Origin: Burkholderia sp. L27(2015)
GTDB lineage: Bacteria > Pseudomonadota > Gammaproteobacteria > Burkholderiales > Burkholderiaceae
Assembly: GCF_009765705.1 (NCBI RefSeq)
Contig: NZ_LMUX01000007.1
Coordinates: 158,716-222,715, forward strand
Direction: 5' to 3'
DNA: 64,000 bases
Below are positions 1 to 6,226 of this stretch, in pieces; within the stretch, counting starts at the first letter, position 1; every line of letters starts with the position of its first letter. Made by a program: the position numbers and the translations under genes. The notes under the pieces were generated by a model. It saw only the letters and a program-made list of their open reading frames with translations, was not told the origin of the DNA and ran no database searches.

Positions 1-2
1 CA

Positions 3-839
3 GAGCGCAAGGAACTGTCACTCATAACTCCGGCAGGTATCGAGACAAGCGACATCTACGATAACGCAGGACTTGCCATTGGTTGCCTTCGCATCGCCGA
101 CGCAAAGCGGTATCTAGACCAATGCTGTATCGCTTGGGAAGTCGTATCGGTCGCCGGGCATGAACTGACCGCGACGAAGTCGGGAAACGGTATGACACAC
201 GTTAAGCCGAATTGGAGCGTATGGCACCATATGCTTAAGGCGAGTCTGTCCGATGCGGTATGCCTGTCATGCAACGTCAGCCCCGACGCGGCAACCTTGA
301 ACCCGATAGAGCACGGCATCGCGCACCTGTTGGGGCTAGATTTTGTCGGATGGGACGTCACCCGCGAAATCGCAGAAAGACTCTCCATCGCACGAAGCCA
401 CGCCGGAACCGGCGGCACGCTGCCGACCCTGACCGGGGATAAAGATGGTGAGGTGTACCTGGCGAAGTTCGCCGAATGGACAGTGAACACGATGAAATGG
501 ACCGTGCCTGATGAATTGCGCGCGCTGGCGGACACCGCTCGACCTCCCCACTCATCCGCGGCCGACGTCACCGTCATTTCCGCGCTTGCCACAACCGGGA
601 CTGTCCACTCGATAATTACCGGGCGCACCAACATCCTCGACCCTGAGATAGACAATGCCATCAAGGAAAAAGGTACGGACGTGAATCTGGTTTATCCGCA
701 TCTGCGCGAGCGAACGTTGAACGGAGAAGGCCTATTTACAGGCGTCGCACCTAGCGGAGCGCTGGAATACACGGATGCTAACGGCCGGGTAAAGGCGCTC
801 ACCCGAGACGCACTGGCCAAACGACTGAAACGCCGCTGA
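3..839 (+). CDS. Hypothetical protein, probably cut by the left window edge
   Basis: The frame is open from the first bases of the window to the TGA at 837-839 (278 codons visible). An ATG lies at 192, but no convincing Shine-Dalgarno precedes it. The 63 codons before it also read as ordinary protein (…AGLAIGCLRIADAKRYLD…) and contain no other start codon, so I think the true start is to the left. If the ATG is used the protein has 215 residues. The visible sequence has a WSVWHHM…CNVSP stretch, typical of uncharacterised proteins on Burkholderia mobile elements, and a basic tail (LAKRLKRR). No catalytic motif or membrane segment is seen. The function is unknown. It precedes the helix-turn-helix gene at 967 on the same strand. 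Confidence 0.5.
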   Translation, partial: ERKELSLITPAGIETSDIYDNAGLAIGCLRIADAKRYLDQCCIAWEVVSVAGHELTATKSGNGMTHVKPNWSVWHHMLKASLSDAVCLSCNVSPDAATLNPIEHGIAHLLGLDFVGWDVTREIAERLSIARSHAGTGGTLPTLTGDKDGEVYLAKFAEWTVNTMKWTVPDELRALADTARPPHSSAADVTVISALATTGTVHSIITGRTNILDPEIDNAIKEKGTDVNLVYPHLRERTLNGEGLFTGVAPSGALEYTDANGRVKALTRDALAKRLKRR

Positions 840-966
840 GAAGCCGACAGCGGACGCTAACCGCCGCTTGCCGCCGCTTGCCGCCAGACCTATCGGTCAA
901 TGCAAAGGTAAGGTAAAGAATCTGTGTCACCTCAATTCAACGCCGGTAGGCGAGAAGGTGATACAC

Positions 967-1449
967 ATGACCATGCAACAACTCGCGGCGGCTCAATCGA
1001 ACCGCCCAATCACGACCGAGGAGTTGGCTGCGCTCCTCTCGATTCGCTCGCAGTCCATCCGCAAACGCTACCGCCAGAGCGGCGCGTGCTTCTCGCTGCG
1101 ACCGGTCAAGCTGCCGAATGGCCGCCTGATGTGGCCTGATAACCAGAATCACACACCCGAGCAATTCAGCCTGTTCCCGCCGGAGCCGTTCAGTCCGACC
1201 TGGCCGAACGCTGGCACACTGGCGGCCGAAGTGCTCGTGCGCCTGCTGACTGGCGAGCGCCTGACGCAGCCCACTTTCGGTACAAGCCGCTGGCGTCTCG
1301 CCGCATACATCATGACGCTGAAGTATTTTGGCTGGCCGGTAAAGTCCGCGCGCGTCCATTATCCCAGTCGTACTCGTCCGATTGCGCAATACTGGCTTGA
1401 AAGCGAAATCATCCATGCGGCCATTGCATTCATCGAAGGCGCAACCTAG
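967..1449 (+). CDS. Small DNA-binding-like protein with an N-terminal helix-turn-helix
   Basis: The protein has 160 residues from the ATG at 967, which has an AAGGTG Shine-Dalgarno about 8 bases upstream. The same frame opens earlier at a TTG (868), but that start has no good ribosome site. Residues about 15-55 (TTEELAALL…SIRKRYRQSG, then LPNGRLMWPD) have the layout of a MerR/excisionase-type winged helix: recognition helix, then a wing with a Gly-Arg-Leu turn. Such proteins are common directors of excision or copy control in mobile elements. The C-terminal half is not recognised. Context (phage-like small genes, island DNA) agrees with a regulatory role; the target is unknown. Confidence 0.55.
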   Translation: MTMQQLAAAQSNRPITTEELAALLSIRSQSIRKRYRQSGACFSLRPVKLPNGRLMWPDNQNHTPEQFSLFPPEPFSPTWPNAGTLAAEVLVRLLTGERLTQPTFGTSRWRLAAYIMTLKYFGWPVKSARVHYPSRTRPIAQYWLESEIIHAAIAFIEGAT

Positions 1450-1496
1450 CGCCCGTTGACGAAATCGGGTTACATGGCGATTACACGGTCGCCAGA

Positions 1497-1574
1497 ATCG
1501 GGATAGGGGCAGGCCTCGCGGCCCGACCCCTCCCACACCACCGTGCGTACGGGCCCGTACACGGCGGTTCGGAT
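1497..1574 (-). mobile_element. Group II intron 3' end remnant (domains V and VI)
   Basis: Read on the minus strand, this stretch has a GAACCGCCGTGTACGG…CGTACGCACGGTGGT hairpin, as in domain V, followed by GTGTGGGAGGGG. It then folds back onto CCCCTATCCC with an unpaired A near the 3' end, as in domain VI, and closes with GAT. This is the known 3' terminus of one class of bacterial group II introns. No complete reverse transcriptase is present, so this is a relic. The intron end would fall at about 1497. Confidence 0.55.
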
Positions 1575-1585
1575 CGGTTGATCGG

Positions 1586-1693
1586 CTATACCGGGCCGAC
1601 CGACGCAAGACCCAGCGAACGGAAGTAACGGTTCGACAGCGCCTTGTTCAGTGCCGGGCTAGGGTGATTTAGCGAATGGCTGCTATACCTCAC
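1586..1693 (-). pseudogene. Possible C-terminal remnant of an intron-encoded protein
   Basis: On the minus strand an open frame ending with TAG at 1588-1586 encodes …HPSPALNKALSNRYFRS… immediately before the domain V-like hairpin, where the maturase ORF of a group II intron would end. Only about 35 codons are coherent. I cannot confirm homology to a reverse transcriptase by eye, so this is a tentative reading based on position. Confidence 0.25.
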
Positions 1694-2227
1694 GAACGGA
1701 CCTAGAGCCGGACAAGTGTCGAGCGGCTGAGATGGGTCGACAGTGAGCGTTCGGCTTTCCCCAAAGCCGGCATCACCGCGTGTCTGGCTTGCAGCCCGCG
1801 ATTGCGGCCTTCGGCAGTATGCCCTCCTGCCAGCGACCCCAGTCTCACGTCGGCAGCTTTCTTGTTTACGAGATGGTCATGCTACGATCCTGAAAAACCA
1901 CGATTCATGTCGAAACTCATGGGAATGGTGAAGCCGCCCACTACGTCTGTGCAAAGTTCAACATGCGCCTTACCCTCGGTATCGCTATTAATCCATGGCA
2001 CTGAACCGCGTCTTGGCCGAACTGCAGTCGAGCGGGTAGAACCGCTTCTTGCACTTGATAAGCGTCGGGCGTGACGGTCCATGCCGTATTCCACATACAG
2101 ATAGAGACGAATCGCAACCTACTGAAATAAAACAGTTGTTAGCCAAATCGCTCACGAGCTTCGGACTACTACGGCAGAGCAAGCTTTGATGAAAATGTAT
2201 CAATAAGCACAACAGCCCGGAGGGACT
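1694..2227. other. Non-coding or decayed stretch
   Basis: No convincing gene. Short frames on both strands (for example 1802-2074 plus and 1988-2212 minus) lack ribosome sites and read as low-quality protein. Together with the intron remnant on its left, this looks like insertion-element debris. The last 20 bases carry the Shine-Dalgarno (GGAGG) of the next gene. Confidence 0.4.
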
Positions 2228-2734
2228 ATGTCAAAGCAAAACAACAGGTTTTGGTATGACACCCCGCGTGACATGCTCGCGAAACTGGACCGCGAGATAC
2301 AAGCCCTCGTCAGCATTGATCCTCTAGATAATCAAAGGCGGGCCGATACGCTACTCAATGCCGCAATCACTGCGTGGCAATTGAACGACTGGGTGCAGTC
2401 CACAATCACTAAGACGCAGCGATCTCGTGTAAGCGAGGTCTATCAAAAGCCGCTCGATAAACTGTTTCTCCACAATCCCAATTTACACATCTGCCGGCAA
2501 ATCGCCACTGCCGGGAAGCACGCCAAGATCAAACAGCGCCACCACCCCACCGCGCGAACGAAGGCCGCACTGTGCTTCGACTTCAAATCCAACCAAGCGA
2601 CGCTCGGATGGATGATTTCGGTTGGTGATTACGGCGACCACGTACCCGCTCAGGAGGTGCTGGACGGTGCGCGTGATTTCTGGTCGAAGTTGCTGGACGT
2701 AATGGACGATCCCCCGACGCAGAACATAGCGTAG
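2228..2734 (+). CDS. Hypothetical protein of 168 residues
   Basis: It starts at ATG 2228 behind a strong CCGGAGGGACT ribosome site. The protein is soluble and mixed in charge, with Trp and His residues (NRFWYDTPRD near the start; KHAKIKQRHHPTART in the middle) and no membrane segment or recognised motif. The layout LDREIQALVSIDP…RRADTLLNAAITAWQLNDWV is helical. I do not recognise the family. It lies alone between decayed DNA and a phage-type gene, so it is probably accessory cargo. Confidence 0.6.
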   Translation: MSKQNNRFWYDTPRDMLAKLDREIQALVSIDPLDNQRRADTLLNAAITAWQLNDWVQSTITKTQRSRVSEVYQKPLDKLFLHNPNLHICRQIATAGKHAKIKQRHHPTARTKAALCFDFKSNQATLGWMISVGDYGDHVPAQEVLDGARDFWSKLLDVMDDPPTQNIA

Positions 2735-3050
2735 ACGGCCAGAGGCAACGCAACGCCTGCCGCCAGAATACATAGCACAGGTCAGGCATCTCCCCAGTCT
2801 GCTTCGCTGCGGCAACCGCGATCATGGGCCTCGGCCGGATCATTCGACAGGATGGGATAAATCAGCATGCGCTCCGGCACCACAAAGCCGCAACCGGTTC
2901 GGTACGGGTGACGCCCGATGAACACGCTAAACCACCGTTATATATCGAAGATATCGGCACCATGCCCACGTGCTCAAATTTGAGTCCGCAATATCAGTGA
3001 GTTACGTTGTGTCGCGCGGATAGCGTGGCGCGCATATCACAGGGGGTGAC
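2735..3050. other. Intergenic stretch with no supported gene
   Basis: No frame with both a start signal and protein-like composition is seen on either strand. A minus-strand frame containing GRHPYRTGCGFVVPERM (about 2870-2920) could be a gene fragment but has no start. The stretch ends in an A/T-richer part (about 2935-2960) that could hold the promoter of the next gene. Confidence 0.35.
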
Positions 3051-3467
3051 ATGAAAACCGCAGAACTGACCGGAGCGTTGCTTGACTACTGGGTTGGAAA
3101 CGCGCTGGGCGAGCGTGTTGTCATCGAGCGCAACGCGATATACAACGCTGACCCAGTGCGCGACATGTGCTGCTGGCCACTGCCGGACGGACTGGGCCTA
3201 CCCAATTTTGCTCTGCCGCCGTACCGGCCATCTACGGATTTTGAGTTGGGCCGGAAGATCATGGAGCAGAAGGGGATTTCGGCCGCCTTGGATAGAGACC
3301 ACTGGGTAGCCGGGACCCATGCGGGATTCTCTTCAAGCGGCGTGTTGGAGTTGCATCATATGCACTCTGGCGAGACTGGCTTGATCGCCGCAATGCGGGT
3401 ATGCGTCGAATTGGCATATGGACCGGAAGTGCCAGAAATACTGCATTCTTATCAACGGGTTAGGTGA
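3051..3467 (+). CDS. Phage protein of the DUF2591 type
   Basis: The protein has 138 residues from the ATG at 3051, preceded by CAGGGGGTGAC (good ribosome site). It has the marks of the DUF2591 family found in temperate phages: an N-terminal MKTAELTGALLDYWV, a central PSTDFELG, a WVAGTH stretch, and a C-terminal GLIAAMRVCVELAYGPEVPEI. These match by eye the family pattern of Leu-Asp-Tyr-Trp, pro-Ser-Thr-Asp-Trp and Ala-Ala-Met-Arg. The family function is not known. Its presence suggests that the left part of this accessory region has a phage ancestor. Confidence 0.75.
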   Translation: MKTAELTGALLDYWVGNALGERVVIERNAIYNADPVRDMCCWPLPDGLGLPNFALPPYRPSTDFELGRKIMEQKGISAALDRDHWVAGTHAGFSSSGVLELHHMHSGETGLIAAMRVCVELAYGPEVPEILHSYQRVR

Positions 3468-3493
3468 TGTAGGCCGCTTCACCTTGGAAGTGG

Positions 3494-4249
3494 CTAGAAA
3501 CGCGTACGAAAGCATGGATGCTCGCCGTTCGGATAGGGGCCACCTGCAGGAGTGAGACTGGATGACATACAGTTTGACGCGTCCATATGACAAGCGATTT
3601 CCTGCGGAAACGTACAGTACAGGTTCGCTACTGCGAGGGCGATGACGCCATACACCGCCAGATCGAGTCCGCCCGTCGCTGTCTGATGCAACGTCAAGCG
3701 CAACTGCCCGTCTTCCTCTGAGCGATCCGTCCTTTCCTTCTCGAGTTCCACGGCCTGCTTACGCAACTGATCGAGCGTCTCGCCGTGCTGGTTGGCGACC
3801 GTGGTCTTCAGCACCTGATGATCCCTTTCGAGGGCGTTGAGTCGTGCTTCGACATCGCGGGAAGGAGCAGTGCCCACGGTAACCGAGCCAGTCGAGCTCA
3901 TCCTGCCCATCGCAGAGATTGCGGCCGCCGTAACAACGATGTCAGCCGGGAAGCGCGGAAATTCTCGGATCCGCTGTGCGGCATATGCCGGTATCGAGGG
4001 AAGGCCGAACTGCTGCCGCGTCCTGATGACACCAGCTACGATACCAAGCAAACCGCAACCCTGCAGGCAAACACCCGCGACGCGTACTGACAGTTCTGTC
4101 CAGTGACTAAGGTACGGGATAAGAGAAAAGATAGCGATGGGAAGCAGCGCCCAAACGATGTATTTGAGCCATGCTCGCCACGCCCACATGGCGCATAGCC
4201 GGAGCCATAGAAACGTCAGCCTGATGCGTCGAAACTGATACGCTGCCAT
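3494..4249 (-). CDS. Membrane protein with a cytoplasmic coiled coil
   Basis: The ATG at 4249 has a GGGGAG ribosome site 9-10 bases upstream and gives 251 residues. Hydrophobic segments are at about residues 28-50 (KYIVWALLPIAIFSLIPYL), 56-78 (RVAGVCLQGCGLLGIVAGVI) and near 195-215 (LDLAVYGVIALAVANLYC). Between the second and third lies a charged heptad-like region (RDVEARLNALERDHQVL…QAVELEKERTDRSEED), so a coiled coil of about 60 residues is likely. The last 30 residues are polar with several Cys and Pro. I do not recognise a family or function. It sits 3 bases after the small frame at 4253-4519, so the two may be co-transcribed. Confidence 0.55.
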   Translation of the reverse strand: MAAYQFRRIRLTFLWLRLCAMWAWRAWLKYIVWALLPIAIFSLIPYLSHWTELSVRVAGVCLQGCGLLGIVAGVIRTRQQFGLPSIPAYAAQRIREFPRFPADIVVTAAAISAMGRMSSTGSVTVGTAPSRDVEARLNALERDHQVLKTTVANQHGETLDQLRKQAVELEKERTDRSEEDGQLRLTLHQTATGGLDLAVYGVIALAVANLYCTFPQEIACHMDASNCMSSSLTPAGGPYPNGEHPCFRTRF

Positions 4250-4252
4250 GAG

Positions 4253-4519
4253 CTATAGCTCCCCGTTTGTTGTCGAGCGAGTATAGCCGCAGAAGTGCAC
4301 TCGGACCGCCGGAACAGCCTCCGTCGGGCTGCCTGACTTAAGCTCGTGCGCGGCGATGCAAGGCATGAGAGGCATGAGAGGCATGCGGTACCGGTGCAGA
4401 CGTGAGGCTGACGGAACGCCGGAAAGCCAAGCCCGCAGAAGCAGGTCTTTGCCGGTCGCCGCGGACGACTTCCGCGCAAGAGGATCGCGCTTGATGAGAT
4501 GTCTAAGCGTCTGCTGCAC
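4253..4519 (-). CDS. Small hypothetical protein, possibly coupled to the membrane gene
   Basis: An 88-codon frame starting with GTG at 4519 and ending at 4253, 3 bases before the ATG of the membrane-protein gene. The product is basic at the start (LIKRDPLARKSSAATGKD) and contains a Met-Pro-Leu repeat (RMPLMPLMPC), which comes from a short DNA repeat GGCATGAGA in this stretch. No good ribosome site is visible. The tight spacing is the only argument for it being real. Confidence 0.3.
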   Translation of the reverse strand: MQQTLRHLIKRDPLARKSSAATGKDLLLRAWLSGVPSASRLHRYRMPLMPLMPCIAAHELKSGSPTEAVPAVRVHFCGYTRSTTNGEL

Positions 4520-4705
4520 ATTAGATGTGACTCATTGTTCGCCCCGGAGTTGTCTAGCTAGGTTGAGGTCCAACAAAGCCATTGGCGCGGTGTGCAGCGC
4601 CACCGCTAGCTTGCCAATGTTATCGACCGAGAGGTTTCGCTCGCTACGTTCGAGGCCGGTACCTTGCCGGCTTTTTCGTAACCTATGCCGTGGCGATCAA
4701 TCGGC

Positions 4706-5020
4706 TTAGCGGAACCGCACGCGCGCCTTCTTTTCCGGAGCAGCTGCATTGGCACGCCGCTCGCCCGTCGGTGGCAGCGAGATGTTCAGCGGGGTAAATA
4801 GCTCCGCTAGCGTTATTCCGAGACAGAAGCAAATATTTGCCAGCGTTTCAATCGACGGGTTTGCGACACCGCGCTCAATCGCGGAAATAAATGTCCGATC
4901 GACCTGGGCTTCGAACGCTAGGGTCTCCTGAGACTTCTCTACGCTGAGCCTGCAGGCTTTGACTCGTTTTCCAAGGGCAGTGGAAATTGCATTGCGTTTG
5001 TCTGTGGGTTTGGCATTCAT
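4706..5020 (-). CDS. XRE-family transcriptional regulator
   Basis: This 104-residue protein has a Cro/C1-type helix-turn-helix at about residues 15-72: LGKRVKACRLSVEKSQETLA, then FEAQVDRTFISAIERGVANPSIETLANICFCLG split over four helices, ending in ITLAELF. The recognition helix is around TFISAIERG. The tail is basic and Ala-rich. It is transcribed away from the methyltransferase gene at 5121. The intervening 100 bases hold two identical GTGTATACAC palindromes (5058-5067 and 5081-5090), which are good candidates for its operator. Autoregulation and control of the methyltransferase are inferred from this layout. Confidence 0.85.
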   Translation of the reverse strand: MNAKPTDKRNAISTALGKRVKACRLSVEKSQETLAFEAQVDRTFISAIERGVANPSIETLANICFCLGITLAELFTPLNISLPPTGERRANAAAPEKKARVRFR

Positions 5021-5057
5021 ACGCCAAGCATGCCCAGCAGTCGACTATAAAACGACG

Positions 5058-5090
5058 GTGTATACACGCCATTAAAAGACGTGTATACAC
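5058..5090. promoter_or_regulatory. Paired palindromic operator between divergent genes
   Basis: The perfect 10-base palindrome GTGTATACAC occurs at 5058-5067 and again at 5081-5090, centres 23 bases apart (about two helical turns). The pair lies between the XRE gene (start 5020, minus) and the methyltransferase gene (start 5121, plus). Spacing and symmetry fit cooperative binding of a dimeric regulator on one face of the DNA. The binding protein is inferred, not shown. Confidence 0.6.
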
Positions 5091-5120
5091 TACAGTTCTT
5101 TTCTGAGCATCAACTGCCTA

Positions 5121-5987
5121 ATGAAAAATCAACCAATCCCGAATGATGAGCCGATCGAGGAATATCAGGATTCCCGTACTACTGTCCAGAACCCGCTCGG
5201 CAGACTAGACGCAGAGCTTTCGACTGATCGAATACTTACCCAAGTCGTGAAACTAGCGACGTCGACGCTTCCCGTTCAGAAAACGACCAAACACCTAGAC
5301 ATTGGCTCAGGAACCGGAGCGCTTATCGGCTTGCTGTGGGCTCGACATCCAAAGTTCAGATCAAGCGCATGTGACTACACCGATACGCTCATGGCCATCG
5401 CTGACCAGCGCGTCGACATCTGTGATTTGAACACGCAGGCATTGCCGTACGATTCCGATACGTTTGACCTTGTCACGTGCACGGAGGTTATCGAGCATCT
5501 GGAGAACTATCGCAATGTCGTGCGCGAGACGTTCCGAGTCACCAAGCCGGGAGGGCTGGCTATTTTCACGACGCCCAACATCCTAAATCTCAGATCGCGA
5601 CTGCGGTACCTGAGTTTCGGATTCGCGAACTTGTTCGGTCCACTGCCGGTCGGCCGTAAGGAGCGATTCTCGACGGTCGGCCACATCACGCCGATCAGCT
5701 TCTTTTACCTAGCTCATGCACTTGCCGAGAGCGGGTTTGAGGATATCGACCTGTCGATCGATAAAGTGCAAAAGAGCAGTCTATGGAAGTTGCCGTTGTT
5801 CTACCCGGCGATCGCCCTATTCGGCTCAATGGAGTGGCGGCGGGAAGTTCGAAAATATAGAACCATAGATACCAGCAACCGCCGTTACGTCGCGGTACAA
5901 AATCATCTACTGGTGCTTCTGGGCCGGACGATCATCGTGAGCGCTCGAAAGCCAGATAATCTGCCCGGTCGGGCACGCAGTACGTGA
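5121..5987 (+). CDS. Class I SAM-dependent methyltransferase
   Basis: This is a 288-residue protein with a Rossmann methyltransferase core (Methyltransf_11/25 type). Motif I is HLDIGSGTGALIG (about residues 59-71). Motif II/III includes QALPYDSDTFDLVTCTEVIEH (split at the acidic Asp-Leu-Val), and the post-core motif is TKPGGLAIFTTPN. It has no signal peptide. The C-terminal half (FGPLPVGRKERFSTVGHITP; WRREVRKYRTID) resembles methyltransferases acting on glycans, lipids or small molecules, but the substrate cannot be told. It is divergent from the XRE regulator and likely controlled by it. Confidence 0.8.
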   Translation: MKNQPIPNDEPIEEYQDSRTTVQNPLGRLDAELSTDRILTQVVKLATSTLPVQKTTKHLDIGSGTGALIGLLWARHPKFRSSACDYTDTLMAIADQRVDICDLNTQALPYDSDTFDLVTCTEVIEHLENYRNVVRETFRVTKPGGLAIFTTPNILNLRSRLRYLSFGFANLFGPLPVGRKERFSTVGHITPISFFYLAHALAESGFEDIDLSIDKVQKSSLWKLPLFYPAIALFGSMEWRREVRKYRTIDTSNRRYVAVQNHLLVLLGRTIIVSARKPDNLPGRARST

Positions 5988-6058
5988 TTTCTTAATTTGC
6001 ACCAAACCTTGACCCACGGGGGATGCGGACAAAATCTTGGACTACAAGGAGGTAGTTC

Positions 6059-6226
6059 ATGTATTCATACGAAGACCGCATCCGCGCAGTCAGGCTGTAC
6101 ATCAAACTGGGCCGACGAGTAGCGGCGACCATCCGGCAGCTTGGTTACCCATGCCGTTTTTTTTTGAGTGTGAGCAGCGGTGAGCGCAGCTACGTTCTTC
6201 TATACACTTCCTTTATCCGACTTTGA
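6059..6226 (+). pseudogene. Truncated IS3-family transposase OrfA
   Basis: A strong AAGGAGG ribosome site precedes ATG 6059 and a frame beginning MYSYEDRIRAVRLYIKLG, the typical N-terminus of IS3-family OrfA proteins. Similarity to a transposase stops after about 32 codons at a run of nine T (about 6150-6160). The remaining codons run into the end of the PHP-ATPase gene on the other strand. No OrfB and no right end are present, so only the left end of an insertion sequence is left. Confidence 0.7.

Noticed and set aside
1802-2212. Small frames on both strands
   Set aside because: No ribosome sites; compositions not protein-like; inside mobile-element debris.
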